A program made the translations under genes and the position numbers. Positions 1 through 9,879 of a stretch of 64,000 nt of DNA are shown here, piece by piece (position 1 is the stretch's first letter; every line of letters begins with the position of its first letter). Below the pieces are notes generated by a model, which did no database searches, was not told the DNA's origin, and saw only the letters and a program-made list of their open reading frames with translations. Source of the DNA: Flavihumibacter solisilvae (GTDB lineage: Bacteria; Bacteroidota; Bacteroidia; Chitinophagales; Chitinophagaceae); NCBI RefSeq assembly GCF_000814475.1, contig NZ_JSVC01000015.1, positions 62,001-126,000 of the forward strand, given 5' to 3'.

Positions 1-374
1 CCGTGGTCATGATGTTTAAAGATATTCCTGTGTTGGACCCGATCCTGTCCCTGGCTATCGCAGCTTTTGTGTTGTTTAATGTATATCGAAATATAAAACC
101 GGCATTCCAGATCATTTTGCAGGGCGCTCCGGATGGACTTGGTGAAACTGAAATCAGGCAACTGGTGGTTGACGGGACAGAAGTTCTTGATCTCCATGAT
201 TTTCATTTGTGGACACTCGACGGTGAACATCACATTTTATCGATGCATATTGTCGTTAACAGGAATATGGATCTGAAAAATGCTGAAGTGTTAAAAGAGA
301 ATATCAAACGGAAACTTCATGAACTGCATATTACCCACGCTACAATCGAAGTTGAGTATGACCCGGATCATTGA
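1..374 (+). CDS. Cation diffusion facilitator (CDF) exporter, C-terminal part
   Basis: This is the 3' end of a gene that begins before the window. The frame is open from the first bases and stops at 372-374. The visible 123 or so residues hold the end of a membrane segment (VLDPILSLAIAAFVLFNVY) and then a soluble domain of about 85 residues. That domain has the CDF cytoplasmic dimerisation pattern, with LHDFHLWTLDGEHHILSMHI and a C-terminal THATIEVE stretch. CDF proteins export divalent metals such as Zn, Co or Cd in exchange for protons. The metal cannot be told from this fragment. The stop lies three bases from the stop of the convergent cyclase gene. The GTG and ATG codons near position 3 are internal and not the real start. 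Confidence 0.85.
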   Translation, partial: VVMMFKDIPVLDPILSLAIAAFVLFNVYRNIKPAFQIILQGAPDGLGETEIRQLVVDGTEVLDLHDFHLWTLDGEHHILSMHIVVNRNMDLKNAEVLKENIKRKLHELHITHATIEVEYDPDH

Positions 375-377
375 GTT

Positions 378-1196
378 TTAGCTGGCGGGTATCCAGGCTG
401 CTATTCTTAATGGTCCGCCGCTGCCGCCTTTTATTTTCATGGGCAGTGCCATAATATAAATGCCCGATGCGGGCAAAGCCTGGATATTGGCCACATTTTC
501 AAAAGCCGGGATATTATTACCCATCAGTACCTGGTGCGTTCTAAAGTCTTTTGACTGTCCATAATCGATACTTGGTGTATCGAGCCCTGCTGCTTTAATT
601 TTTCGATTATTTACCAGCCAGGTTGCAGCATCGGGGTGCAGGCCCGGAAAATGTAATTGATCAAGGGCCGCAGGTCCTTTGGCATTGGTTCCGAAATACC
701 TGGCAGCATCGGGGTAGTAAGCACCGAATCCGGTACGGAATAACACGATACTGCTGTCAGGGATAGTTTTATGCTCTTTCTCCCAACTTTCAATATCGGC
801 TATGCTTACCTGGTAGTCGCTGTTCGCCAGCGCCTTAGCTGAAACATCAATCACTACTGCGTTGCCACAGAGCTGTTCAATGGTCAACGCGTCCACGCTC
901 ATCCTGCCTTCGGCGAAATGGACAGGCGCGTCGAGGTGTGTTCCGCCATGTTCCGGGCTGCAGAACGAATATGCGGAGTAATAGTAGCCGGCTTCCGTGC
1001 GCCCGTTAAAATTCGTATCTAGTCGAAAAGTTGTGGTTGCAGTGGGCCAGTATAAGGTCTGGTTCGAAAATTCGTAGCTCAGATCGATCCATTTTCCTTT
1101 TGAGAAAAAAGCAGCCGCATCTGGTTTCTGTGGTTCGGGTGTCTGGCATCCGGCAAGAATTAGCAAGGCAGAAATACAGAAGTTTATTTTGCACAT
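378..1196 (-). CDS. Cyclase family lipoprotein (kynurenine formamidase-like hydrolase)
   Basis: The 272-residue product starts with a lipoprotein signal (MCKINFCISALLILAGC), so it is probably anchored in the outer membrane or periplasm. The body matches the cyclase / kynurenine formamidase-like fold: HGGTHLDAPVHF near residue 86 is the HxGTHxDxPxH metal-binding motif, and a VLFRTGFG strand follows. Such enzymes are metal-dependent amidases or lactonases, and the substrate here is unknown. It lies 25 bases downstream of the DeoR-type regulator on the same strand and is probably co-transcribed with it. Its 3' end meets the CDF gene tail to tail. A role in glycerol metabolism is not evident. Confidence 0.8.
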   Translation of the reverse strand: MCKINFCISALLILAGCQTPEPQKPDAAAFFSKGKWIDLSYEFSNQTLYWPTATTTFRLDTNFNGRTEAGYYYSAYSFCSPEHGGTHLDAPVHFAEGRMSVDALTIEQLCGNAVVIDVSAKALANSDYQVSIADIESWEKEHKTIPDSSIVLFRTGFGAYYPDAARYFGTNAKGPAALDQLHFPGLHPDAATWLVNNRKIKAAGLDTPSIDYGQSKDFRTHQVLMGNNIPAFENVANIQALPASGIYIMALPMKIKGGSGGPLRIAAWIPAS

Positions 1197-1221
1197 CGTA
1201 AAAATGGTTTATGCAATCAGG

Positions 1222-1989
1222 TCAGGCAACGATCGTGACTTCAATCCCCATGTCCATAAGTGATTTTCGCATATGATCGGAAATACCACTATCGGTAATG
1301 ATCTGTACGATTTCGTCTAATGCGCATATTCGGCCAAATCCGCGCCTGCCGAACTTGCTCGAGTCGGCAAGTACAATGGTCTTTTGTGCCGTAGCCATCA
1401 TCTTCCTGTTTAGTCGCGCTTCTTCCACATGGGTGGTGGTCAGGCCAAACTCAAGATCAATACCATCAACCCCTATGAACAATTTGCTGCAGGCAAAATC
1501 ATCGAGTGCACGTTCTGCATACACCCCCGTCGCGGAGGAGGAGCTTTTTCGGAGCATCCCACCCAGCACCAGCACTTCAATTTCAGGGTGCTGGTTAAGT
1601 TCAGTGGCCACGTTCAGGGCGGCAGTGATCACAGTGAGGTTTCCTTTTGGTTTAATATTCCTGGCAAGCGATAACACTGTGGTGCCCGAACCGATAATAA
1701 CACAATCATTCGGTTCAATCAACTCCGCCGCCACCGCGCCGATTTCGGTCTTCTCATCTGCATGAAGCTTCTCCTTTTCACTAACATGCCTGTCACTGGT
1801 ATACGGGTTACCTGCTGTAGCACCACCGTGCGTCCGGAACAAGAGGTTTTTATCCTCAAGTAATTTCAGATCCTTTCGGATGGTTACAGATGATACTTTC
1901 AAATCCCTGCACAGCTCCAGCACGTTTACGTTTCCTTCCTCTTTAAGTCGCAGCAGGATTAATTGATGTCTTTCCGCTAATGTGCTCAT
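1222..1989 (-). CDS. glpR: DeoR-family transcriptional repressor, probable GlpR
   Basis: The product has 255 residues from the ATG at 1989. The reading frame extends nine codons further upstream, but the DeoR N-terminus (MSTLAERHQLILLRLKEEG) begins at this Met. Residues 1-60 form the DeoR helix-turn-helix (VSSVTIRKDLKLLEDKNLL) followed by the hallmark RTHGGA. The rest is the DeoRC sensor domain with GSGTTV and FIGVDGID. Such repressors sense phosphorylated sugars or, for GlpR, glycerol-3-phosphate. It is transcribed away from the glpD operon, and inverted repeats with TTTCG/CGAAA half-sites lie in the shared region. The symbol rests on family plus neighbourhood; sequence alone does not separate GlpR from other DeoR members. 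Confidence 0.8.
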   Translation of the reverse strand: MSTLAERHQLILLRLKEEGNVNVLELCRDLKVSSVTIRKDLKLLEDKNLLFRTHGGATAGNPYTSDRHVSEKEKLHADEKTEIGAVAAELIEPNDCVIIGSGTTVLSLARNIKPKGNLTVITAALNVATELNQHPEIEVLVLGGMLRKSSSSATGVYAERALDDFACSKLFIGVDGIDLEFGLTTTHVEEARLNRKMMATAQKTIVLADSSKFGRRGFGRICALDEIVQIITDSGISDHMRKSLMDMGIEVTIVA

Positions 1990-2057
1990 AATGAATACAA
2001 AGTACCGAATTCCCATTGAGAAAAGAAAAGAAGCCGGGAGTGCGGTTTTATGCGGGC

Positions 2058-2088
2058 TGCGAAAGCAGGTGAAAACTACAGTTTCGCA
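2058..2088. promoter_or_regulatory. Second, weaker candidate GlpR half-site pair
   Basis: TGCGAAA at 2058-2064 and TTTCGCA at 2082-2088 form a perfect 7-base inverted repeat around a 17-base spacer, in the regulator/glpD intergenic region. The half-sites share the CGAAA/TTTCG core of the stronger palindrome at 2156. The longer spacer makes this less certain. It could give autoregulation of the repressor gene. Confidence 0.35.
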
Positions 2089-2155
2089 AGTATTTACGAA
2101 TTATTTTAAATGAAACCGAAATTTTAATTTTTATATTTCATTTTGTTATTAATTT

Positions 2156-2182
2156 GGTTTCGAATTAGAACTAATCGAAACC
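2156..2182. promoter_or_regulatory. Candidate GlpR operator upstream of glpD
   Basis: GGTTTCGA (2156-2163) and TCGAAACC (2175-2182) form a perfect 8-base inverted repeat with an 11-base centre (ATTAGAACTAA) that is itself partly symmetric. It ends 14 bases before the glpD start codon. DeoR-family repressors often bind inverted TTTCG/CGAAA half-sites, and this lies between the divergent regulator and the glp operon. A further TGAAACCGAAA stretch at 2111-2121 may be another half-site. I saw no clean TTTG/TAnnTTTG promoter here; TTAATTTG at 2149-2156 is one mismatch from the -7 box and abuts the palindrome. Confidence 0.6.
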
Positions 2183-2196
2183 TACTGAAATAGCTT

Positions 2197-3786
2197 ATGA
2201 TGGAAATGAAAGGCATTGACGGGACCTATGATCGTGCTGCATACTTAAGTAAACTCGCAGAACCCGGATCGGAATGGGATATATTGGTAATCGGTGGCGG
2301 TGCAACCGGTCTTGGTGTCGCACTGGAAGCAGTTTCCCGTGGTTACAAAACCTTGCTGGTTGAACAGGCAGATTTTGCCAAAGGAACATCCAGCCGAAGT
2401 ACAAAACTGGTACATGGGGGCGTGCGTTACCTCGCCCAGGGCGATATACGCCTGGTGCGCGAAGCCAGTATCGAAAGGGGATTGCTTCACCGCAATGCTC
2501 CTCACCTGGTTAAAGACCAACTTTTCATAGTTCCCGTATATTCCCTGCTCGACAGGCTGAAATACACAATCGGCCTCAAATTGTACGATCGGATCGCAGG
2601 CAAACTCAGGCTGGGACCATCTGTATTTATTTCGAAAGAGGAAACCCTCAGGAGGTTACCGGGAATCCGGGCAGCCGGATTGAAAGGAGGGGTGGTGTAC
2701 CACGACGGTCAGTTTGATGATTCCCGCCTTGCCGTGAATATCGCGCAGACCATCTGGGAAAATGGTGGCGATGCCATCAATTACATGAAGGTTGTGGGCT
2801 TGTTCAAATCACAGGATGGTAAACTCACCGGGGCTTCGGTTCTGGATATTGAATCAGGTAAGCAATACCGCATATGCGCGAAGGTGGTGGTGAACGCCAC
2901 TGGTGTGTTTGTAGATGACATCCTGCAACTCGATAACCCGGGTGGTGGCCGTACTATTTGCGTCAGCCAGGGTGTTCACATTGTGCTGGATAAATCATTC
3001 TATTCTGCCGACGCCGCGCTGATGATCCCGCGTACCAGTGACGGCCGGGTGTTGTTTGCCGTTCCATGGCACGATAAAGTGGTTGTGGGCACCACAGATA
3101 CGCCTGTTGACACAGCCGAACTCGAGCCACGCGCACTTGAAAAAGAAATAAACTTTATCCTCGATACAGCCAGTGCCTACCTCGAAAAAGCGCCTCAACG
3201 TTCAGATGTGCTGAGCGTGTTTGCAGGGCAACGCCCACTAGCTGCTCCTAAGAATGGTGAACAGACAACCAAGGAAATTTCACGCAGTCATAAGATCATC
3301 GTTTCCCCTTCACGACTCTTCACCATGCTCGGCGGAAAATGGACCACATACCGCAGGATGGGAGAAGATATGGTGAACCGGATAGAACAGGAACTGAAAT
3401 GGATGCATCGGTCAAGCACAACCGCAAACCTTTCGCTCCACGGGGCCATTTCACCTTTATCCCACAGTGATCCTTTTTATTTCTACGGAAGTGATGCAGC
3501 ACTTATCAAAGAACGTATTAACGGAACGGCAGGACAATGGCTGAGTGAAAAATTAAAGATCCATCCTCAGCAGGTAAAATGGGCTGTCGAAAAAGAAATG
3601 GCAAGAACGGTGGAAGACGTGCTGGCCCGCCGCACCCGAGCACTGTTACTCGATGCTGCGGAGAGCCGGCGGATAGCACCAACTGTTGCGTCCATAATGG
3701 CACAGTGCCTTCAAAAAGACGATGACTGGGTGCAGGAGCAGGTCACGGCATTTACAAAGCTCGCAAACGACTATACCCTTAAATGA
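2197..3786 (+). CDS. glpD: FAD-dependent glycerol-3-phosphate dehydrogenase
   Basis: The 529-residue product oxidises sn-glycerol-3-phosphate to dihydroxyacetone phosphate and passes electrons to the quinone pool at the inner face of the membrane. The FAD-binding Rossmann motif (WDILVIGGGATGLG) is at residues 27-40, followed by the GlpD signature TSSRSTKLVHGGVRYL near 66-80. Later come PWHDKVVVGTTDTP and MLGGKWTTYR, and a C-terminal GlpD cap domain. Length is normal for the family. This is the first gene of the glp operon, 14 bases after a palindromic operator, and glpT follows after 26 bases. Confidence 0.95.
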   Translation: MMEMKGIDGTYDRAAYLSKLAEPGSEWDILVIGGGATGLGVALEAVSRGYKTLLVEQADFAKGTSSRSTKLVHGGVRYLAQGDIRLVREASIERGLLHRNAPHLVKDQLFIVPVYSLLDRLKYTIGLKLYDRIAGKLRLGPSVFISKEETLRRLPGIRAAGLKGGVVYHDGQFDDSRLAVNIAQTIWENGGDAINYMKVVGLFKSQDGKLTGASVLDIESGKQYRICAKVVVNATGVFVDDILQLDNPGGGRTICVSQGVHIVLDKSFYSADAALMIPRTSDGRVLFAVPWHDKVVVGTTDTPVDTAELEPRALEKEINFILDTASAYLEKAPQRSDVLSVFAGQRPLAAPKNGEQTTKEISRSHKIIVSPSRLFTMLGGKWTTYRRMGEDMVNRIEQELKWMHRSSTTANLSLHGAISPLSHSDPFYFYGSDAALIKERINGTAGQWLSEKLKIHPQQVKWAVEKEMARTVEDVLARRTRALLLDAAESRRIAPTVASIMAQCLQKDDDWVQEQVTAFTKLANDYTLK

Positions 3787-3812
3787 AAATGTGCTCAAAA
3801 CGATAAGTAGCT

Positions 3813-5150
3813 ATGCCATCCCTGAAAATCCTTCAACCCGCCGCACATCAACCATTGATCGCGGCAGAGAACATCGACCCTGAATATAAAAAACAACGCC
3901 TCCGCGTTTTTCTCGGCATCTTTATCGGTTATGCCGGTTACTACCTGGTACGGAAGAATTTTTCTCTTGCAATGCCTGACCTGGTGGAAAGAGGTTATAC
4001 CAAAGCCGAGCTCGGAATTGCCCTGTCCGGGGTATCCATTGCGTATGGACTCAGTAAATTCCTGATGGGTAACGTATCGGATCGCAGCAATTCGAGGATC
4101 TTTCTATCGCTCGGTCTCGTGTTGTCTGCTGTTACGATGATCTGCATGGGAGTATTTCCATTTGCTACCGGATCCATTGCCATCATGTTCTCCCTTCTTA
4201 TGGTGAACGGCTGGTTCCAGGGAATGGGCTGGCCGGCCTGCGGACGCGTAATGGTGCATTGGTTTTCCGTTCGTGAACGCGGAGTGAAAATGTCAATCTG
4301 GAACGTTGCGCATAATGTCGGCGGCGGACTTATCGGTCCGCTCGCGATTCTTGGTGTTGCCCTCTTCAGTGATTGGCAAAGCAAATTCTATTTTCCCGGC
4401 ATTATAGCATTGGTCGTGGCCGCTATTGCGTATGTTCTTGTCCGTGATACGCCACAATCGTGCGGACTTCCCACTATCGAGACCTACAAGAAAGAATTTT
4501 CACCCCAGTACAATGAGTCCCATGAAAAGGAAATGTCAGCTCGGCAGATCTTCATGGACTATGTTTTGGTTAACAAAATGCTTTGGTTCATTGCGCTCGC
4601 AAATGTTTTCGTTTATTTGGTCCGTTATGGCGTGCTTGATTGGGCTCCTACCTACTTGCAGGAGGCCAAGGGATTCTCCATCAAAGAAGCCGGTTGGGCT
4701 TATTTCGCGTACGAATATGCCGGTATTCCCGGAACGCTGCTCTGTGGCTGGATCAGCGATAAACTATTCAACGGCAGGAGAGCTCCCGCCACAATCATTT
4801 ACATGCTGCTGGTATTGCTTGCGCTGTGGGTGTACTGGACTAACCCTCCCGGACAACCGCTGGTAGACAATATTGCCCTGATCGCAATCGGGTTCCTTAT
4901 TTATGGACCGGTAATGCTGATCGGTGTGCAGGCGCTTGACCTGGTGCCAAAAAAAGCCGCAGGAACTGCTGCGGGACTGACGGGACTCTTCGGGTATCTC
5001 GGCGGGGCATTATTTGCCAACATAGCAATGGGGTACGTGGTGGATCATTGGGGATGGGATGGAGGATTCATGGTTCTGTTCGCCTCATGTATTCTGACCA
5101 TACTTTTCACCGCACTAACCTGGAAAAAAGAAAAAACTAAGACTTTTTAA
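3813..5150 (+). CDS. glpT: Glycerol-3-phosphate/phosphate antiporter (MFS)
   Basis: The 445-residue inner-membrane protein has about 12 hydrophobic segments. The stretch [19 protein letters not shown] matches the organophosphate:phosphate antiporter family (GlpT/UhpT), whose conserved arginine lies in the first helix. NVSDRSNSR is the MFS loop 2-3 motif, and [19 protein letters not shown] is typical of GlpT. It would import glycerol-3-phosphate in exchange for inorganic phosphate. It lies between glpD and the susC-like gene on the same strand with short gaps. UhpT (hexose phosphate) is the alternative, but the context favours glycerol-3-phosphate. Confidence 0.9.
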   Translation: MPSLKILQPAAHQPLIAAENIDPEYKKQRLRVFLGIFIGYAGYYLVRKNFSLAMPDLVERGYTKAELGIALSGVSIAYGLSKFLMGNVSDRSNSRIFLSLGLVLSAVTMICMGVFPFATGSIAIMFSLLMVNGWFQGMGWPACGRVMVHWFSVRERGVKMSIWNVAHNVGGGLIGPLAILGVALFSDWQSKFYFPGIIALVVAAIAYVLVRDTPQSCGLPTIETYKKEFSPQYNESHEKEMSARQIFMDYVLVNKMLWFIALANVFVYLVRYGVLDWAPTYLQEAKGFSIKEAGWAYFAYEYAGIPGTLLCGWISDKLFNGRRAPATIIYMLLVLLALWVYWTNPPGQPLVDNIALIAIGFLIYGPVMLIGVQALDLVPKKAAGTAAGLTGLFGYLGGALFANIAMGYVVDHWGWDGGFMVLFASCILTILFTALTWKKEKTKTF

Positions 5151-5179
5151 TACAAACCAACTAAAATCAAGATTGCTTT

Positions 5180-8100
5180 ATGAGGACTTTATGGAGCTTA
5201 TTCCTGCTGTTCTTTGCCACATCACTGGCAGCACAGCAAAAGACCATCAGCGGCATGGTAAAAAACGCGGAAGACGGTACTCCGGTAACCGGCGTTTCCA
5301 TCCAGGTCAAAGGCACTGCCACGGGAACAACAACCGATGACCAGGGCCGTTACACCATTGCCGCTTCCCCCAGCCATGTATTGGTTGCCTCCGCTGTAGG
5401 TTTCAACACTTTGGAACAAACAGTGGGTAACCGGACTACAATCGATTTTTCCCTCAGCAGCGCAACAAAAGAGCTCGAGAATGTCGTGGTAACGGCATTG
5501 GGTATACGCCGTGAAGAAAAGGCGCTGGGTTATGCCGTTTCAAAAGTGAAGACTGAAGAGCTGACGGACGCCATGTCGAACAACTGGAGCAATGCCCTAA
5601 CCGGTAAGGTGGCAGGCATCAACCTGGTGAAGTCCGGCGGCGGGCCGTCCGGCAGTAACAAGATCATCCTCCGCGGCGAAAACTCACTCGGTGGTAACAG
5701 CGCTGCGCTCATCGTTGTTGACGGTGTGGTAATCAGCAGCAGCAGTGGGAATATGACCGGTACCGGAAGTTCTTCTTACCTGCAGGGCGAATCACCTGTT
5801 GACTTCGGCAGCAGCATCAACGATATCAATCCAGATGACATCGAGAGTGTGTCGATCCTTAAAGGCCCTGGTGCCTCCGCACTTTACGGTGCACGCGGAG
5901 CAAACGGTGCCGTCATCATCACCACCAAATCCGGTCGTGCGCTCCAGAAAGGACTTGGTGTAAGCGTGAGCTCGAACACTATGTTCGAATCAGTGAACCG
6001 CTGGCCCGAATACCAGTATGAATTCGGTCAGGGCGCATCCCAGCAACATACCTGGTATTCATATAATGATTCGGAAGATGGCCAGAGTACCCGCAGCACC
6101 AGTTCTGCCTGGGGGCCTGCATTTAATGGCCAGTCTTACTACCAGTACGATCCTGTTACGCGCACTAAGGGCGAATCGAGGACTCCCTGGGTTCCGTATA
6201 AAGACAACCGTAAAGATTTCTTCCAGACGGGCCGTACATTCACAAACTCAGTTACTATCGAAGGTGGTAACAAAATGACACAGGCCCGGCTTTCACTTAC
6301 CAACCTCAATAACAAATGGATTGTTCCAAATACCGGCTACAAACGGAATACTGTCGCACTTTCGGTAAACCAGAAAGTGTCGGAGAAACTTCAGCTCGCT
6401 ACGAAGGTGAACTATACCAACAAAAGCAGTGACAATCTTCCTTCTACAGGGTACAACAACCAGAGCATCATGTATTTTATCCGGGGTATGACTCCCAACA
6501 TGAACCTCGACTGGTTCAGGGAGTACTGGGTACCGGAGCAGGAGCAGATCTCACAGACAAGACCATTCAGCAGTCTCCTCGATAACCCTTACCTGATCAG
6601 CTACGAAATGCTGAATAAAACATCCCGACATGGGGTAATCGGTAATATCTCTGCAACTTATAATTTTACAAAAGACCTCAGCCTTTTGGTACGTTCGGCG
6701 CTTGACTACTCGTCTGAGTATCGCTCGCAGCAACGGCCGTTCGGTACGAACAAGTTTGCTGAAGGTATGTTCCGCACACAAAATATCTTCGCACAGGAAA
6801 TCAACTCCGACTTCCTGGTGCGGTACAACCGCCCAATCACCAAAAAACTCGGTTCCAATTTCTCTGTAGGTGGAAGCACCATGACGAACAGGTATGTACG
6901 TGACGAGAACAGGGCCGACCAGCTGAACCTACCCGGTTATTACAAGCTGGCTAACAGCAAGAACCCTGTTGTATCACTTCCTTACCGTGCCGATTACAAG
7001 GTGAACAGCTTCTATGGACTCGCGCAGTTCAGCTATGACAACTTCCTGTTCCTCGATGTAACTGCACGTGAAGACTGGGCAAGTACACTCGCAACACCTG
7101 ATAATGACAAAAACGCTGACTTTTTCTATTCATCAGTAAACGCGAGTGTGGTTGTGTCTGAAAAGCTGAAACTTCCTTCGGTGATCTCCTTCCTGAAACT
7201 TCGTGCATCATATGCCGGGGTGGGTAGTGGTGGAACCATTCCTTACCTCACAGCGTACGCTTATGCGCCGACGTTGTTCCCGGGTGGACTCTCTAACCCG
7301 ACAGCAATCGCCAATCCGGACCTGATGGCACTGCTCACACAGAGCTTTGAAGCCGGTTTGGATATGCGTTTCCTGAACAACCGCATTTCACTCGATGTGG
7401 CAGTTTATCGCAACAATACAAAGAACCAGATCTTCCCCGTGCCTATTGATCGTGCTTCCGGCTATGAAGCAACAATCGCAAACGCAGGCCTCGTGCGCAA
7501 CTCGGGAATTGAAGTGCAAATGAATGCAAATGTACTTCAGTCGAAGAGCGGCCTGAGCTGGAATGTATATGGTACTTTCAGTGCCAACCAGAACAGGGTA
7601 GTGGAGCTGGTAGACGGTGTCGACACTTATGTAATGTCTACCGGTCCTGCAAACCGTGGCTCTGTTGAAGCAAGGCCGGGCGGTCGCATGGGCGATATGT
7701 ATGGCATCGGTTACGAACGTACGCCTGATGGCCAGATCATTTACAACGAACAGGGCTTACCTGTACGCACCACTACAATCAAGTATCTCGGTAACACCAA
7801 TCCTAAATGGAAGGCTGGTATCGGTAATGACCTTAAGTACAAAAATTTCGGCCTGAGCTTCCTGTTCGATGGACAGTATGGCGCTGTGGCATATTCGCTT
7901 ACCCACGCTGTTCTTGCTGAAGAAGGCAAGCTGAAGAAGACCGTTCCCGGACGATACAACGGGATCATAGGCGATGGCGTGCGACTGGATGCCTCTTCAC
8001 AGAAATATGTAAAGAATGATATTGTAGCAACCAATATCCAGGCTTACTATGATGCACATTTCAACCGTGATAACGTTGAAGCCAATACTTTCAGCACTGA

Positions 8101-8341
8101 TTACATCAAACTGCGTGAAATGCGGATCGATTATACTTTCAGCGGTAACGCTTTGAAAAAACTTGGATTGCAGCGTGCAACGGTGGGACTATACGGAAGG
8201 GACCTGCTGGTGATCTCTGAATGGCCCTCGTTCGATCCTGAGTTTGGAACCCTGAATGACGGCACGATCAATGCCGGATTTGAGATTGGGCAGTTCCCGT
8301 CGACCCGCAGCTTCGGCATCGCAATCAATTTTGGTCTCTGA
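5180..8341 (+). CDS. SusC/RagA-type TonB-dependent outer-membrane transporter of the glp operon
   Basis: The 1053-residue product has a signal peptide (MRTLWSLFLLFFATSLAAQQ). A carboxypeptidase-D-like domain follows at about residues 22-105 (ISGMVKNAEDGTPVTGVSIQ). The TonB plug at about 115-255 includes GPGASALYGARGANGAVIITT, and the rest is a 22-strand-type barrel ending in FGIAINFGL. SusC proteins take up oligomers or complex nutrients with a SusD lid lipoprotein, driven by TonB. Its place between glpT and the secreted phosphodiesterase genes suggests that it imports glycerophosphodiesters, lysophospholipid fragments or a glycerophosphate polymer into the periplasm. That substrate is inferred from context only. 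The susD-like partner starts 16 bases after its stop. Confidence 0.93.
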   Translation: MRTLWSLFLLFFATSLAAQQKTISGMVKNAEDGTPVTGVSIQVKGTATGTTTDDQGRYTIAASPSHVLVASAVGFNTLEQTVGNRTTIDFSLSSATKELENVVVTALGIRREEKALGYAVSKVKTEELTDAMSNNWSNALTGKVAGINLVKSGGGPSGSNKIILRGENSLGGNSAALIVVDGVVISSSSGNMTGTGSSSYLQGESPVDFGSSINDINPDDIESVSILKGPGASALYGARGANGAVIITTKSGRALQKGLGVSVSSNTMFESVNRWPEYQYEFGQGASQQHTWYSYNDSEDGQSTRSTSSAWGPAFNGQSYYQYDPVTRTKGESRTPWVPYKDNRKDFFQTGRTFTNSVTIEGGNKMTQARLSLTNLNNKWIVPNTGYKRNTVALSVNQKVSEKLQLATKVNYTNKSSDNLPSTGYNNQSIMYFIRGMTPNMNLDWFREYWVPEQEQISQTRPFSSLLDNPYLISYEMLNKTSRHGVIGNISATYNFTKDLSLLVRSALDYSSEYRSQQRPFGTNKFAEGMFRTQNIFAQEINSDFLVRYNRPITKKLGSNFSVGGSTMTNRYVRDENRADQLNLPGYYKLANSKNPVVSLPYRADYKVNSFYGLAQFSYDNFLFLDVTAREDWASTLATPDNDKNADFFYSSVNASVVVSEKLKLPSVISFLKLRASYAGVGSGGTIPYLTAYAYAPTLFPGGLSNPTAIANPDLMALLTQSFEAGLDMRFLNNRISLDVAVYRNNTKNQIFPVPIDRASGYEATIANAGLVRNSGIEVQMNANVLQSKSGLSWNVYGTFSANQNRVVELVDGVDTYVMSTGPANRGSVEARPGGRMGDMYGIGYERTPDGQIIYNEQGLPVRTTTIKYLGNTNPKWKAGIGNDLKYKNFGLSFLFDGQYGAVAYSLTHAVLAEEGKLKKTVPGRYNGIIGDGVRLDASSQKYVKNDIVATNIQAYYDAHFNRDNVEANTFSTDYIKLREMRIDYTFSGNALKKLGLQRATVGLYGRDLLVISEWPSFDPEFGTLNDGTINAGFEIGQFPSTRSFGIAINFGL

Positions 8342-8357
8342 TCTTTCACCAACATCA

Positions 8358-9845
8358 ATGAAGCAAATCATGAAACAACATAAACTGATCTTTGGCGGAC
8401 TGCTCGCACTCAGCCTTTTTACTATGAGTGGCTGTACCAAGGATTTTAAGGAAACCAATACTGATCCCAACAGGATGCCGGAAGCAAGACCGGAGCTTCT
8501 GCTGGAGTCGGCAATCTATAGTGCGGTAAAAGCAAACCAGACCCGCGCTCTTCGCCTTACTCATGAACTCATGCAGGTGCATGTTACAACCATCAATTCA
8601 GATGAGATTCACCGTTATATCATTCGGCCATCGGAATCTGACTATATGTGGAATGCCTGGTACCTGCAGATGACCAACTTCCGCGACATGTATGAAACCG
8701 CGAAGAAGTTGCGCAATCTTCCCAACCAGACCTATTATGATTCCTATATGGGAATGGCCCTGATCATGGACACCTGGCTGGCTTCCCTTGCGACGGATAC
8801 TTACGGCGATGTGCCATACACTGACGCTAACAAAGGGCGGAGTGATAACCTTTATCAGCCCACGTTCGACCGGCAGCAGGTCATCTACGACAGCATGTTC
8901 CATAAACTGGAAGAGGCAAATACGCTGCTTGCTCAGAACATCGCCCTGCCCGCTGCAAACCTGGTCCGCGACCCCTTGTTTGCCGGAAATATCAGTCAAT
9001 GGCGCAAGTTTGGCAACAGCCTTTACCTGCGCCTGCTGCTGCGTGCATCGGACCGACCTGAGTCCAATGCGGTAGTAAAAATCAAGGAGATCTGCGAAAC
9101 CAATACAGCATTATATCCCTTGATGAACAGTAATGCTGAATCGGCGGTTTTGCGCTTTACGACCACTGCGCCTTTCGTCTCGGCCTTCAATACTTACCGC
9201 GATTATGACTTCAACGGTGATAACGGCCTGACACAGTTCTTTATCAATACGCTGAACAACTGGGCAGACCCCAGGCTGACGAAATGGGCCAACACAGTTG
9301 GTGGAGTATACGAAGGAATTCCAAGCGGCTATGCGCCTGGTCAACAACCTGAACGCATGTCTAGCTATAATGCAGCGCTCAAAAATGAACCGTTGCTGGG
9401 GAATATCCTGAATTATGCAGAAGTCCAGTTTATGCTGGCGGAAGCATCACTAAAAGGATACTTCAACGGTACTTCGCAAACCTATTATAACAATGGGGTG
9501 AATAACGCCATTACATTCTGGGGACTCGCAGTTCCGGTTGATCACCTGCTTAATCCTGCCATTACCTGGGTAGATGCAGAAACAACCGAACAGAAAATGG
9601 AAAAAATCATCACCCAGAAATATTTCACCCTGTTCTTTACGGATTTCCAGTCGTGGTATGAACACCGCCGTACAGGTTACCCTGTTCTTCCTGTTGGACC
9701 TGGCGTTCAAAACAATGGAGAAATGCCTGCGAGACTGCAATACCCCGTGTCGGTTCAGTCACTCAACCGCACAAACTATGATGCAGCTGTTTCGGCTATG
9801 GGCGGTGACCAGATTAACGTAAAAGTCTGGTGGCAAAAAGACTAA
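8358..9845 (+). CDS. SusD-like outer-membrane lipoprotein (SusD-like_2 type)
   Basis: The ATG at 8358 (or 8370) is chosen because a clear lipoprotein signal follows (MKQHKLIFGGLLALSLFTMSGC). The frame is open to 8256, but that would overlap the susC-like gene and bury the signal. From 8358 the product has 495 residues. The KDFKETNTDPN stretch after the lipid-carrying Cys and the ILNYAEVQFMLAEASLKG helix are typical of the shorter SusD-like group usually called SusD-like_2. It forms the surface lid on the upstream SusC barrel and sets substrate preference. Ligand unknown; glycerophosphodiester-type compounds are suggested by the operon. Confidence 0.9.
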   Translation: MKQIMKQHKLIFGGLLALSLFTMSGCTKDFKETNTDPNRMPEARPELLLESAIYSAVKANQTRALRLTHELMQVHVTTINSDEIHRYIIRPSESDYMWNAWYLQMTNFRDMYETAKKLRNLPNQTYYDSYMGMALIMDTWLASLATDTYGDVPYTDANKGRSDNLYQPTFDRQQVIYDSMFHKLEEANTLLAQNIALPAANLVRDPLFAGNISQWRKFGNSLYLRLLLRASDRPESNAVVKIKEICETNTALYPLMNSNAESAVLRFTTTAPFVSAFNTYRDYDFNGDNGLTQFFINTLNNWADPRLTKWANTVGGVYEGIPSGYAPGQQPERMSSYNAALKNEPLLGNILNYAEVQFMLAEASLKGYFNGTSQTYYNNGVNNAITFWGLAVPVDHLLNPAITWVDAETTEQKMEKIITQKYFTLFFTDFQSWYEHRRTGYPVLPVGPGVQNNGEMPARLQYPVSVQSLNRTNYDAAVSAMGGDQINVKVWWQKD

Positions 9846-9879
9846 CAGGTAAGAATTCTTCAACATTCAACTAACTAAC

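Noticed and set aside
8256-8357. Upstream extension of the susD-like gene in the glp operon
   Set aside because: It would overlap the end of the susC-like gene and put 34 charged residues before a clear lipoprotein signal.
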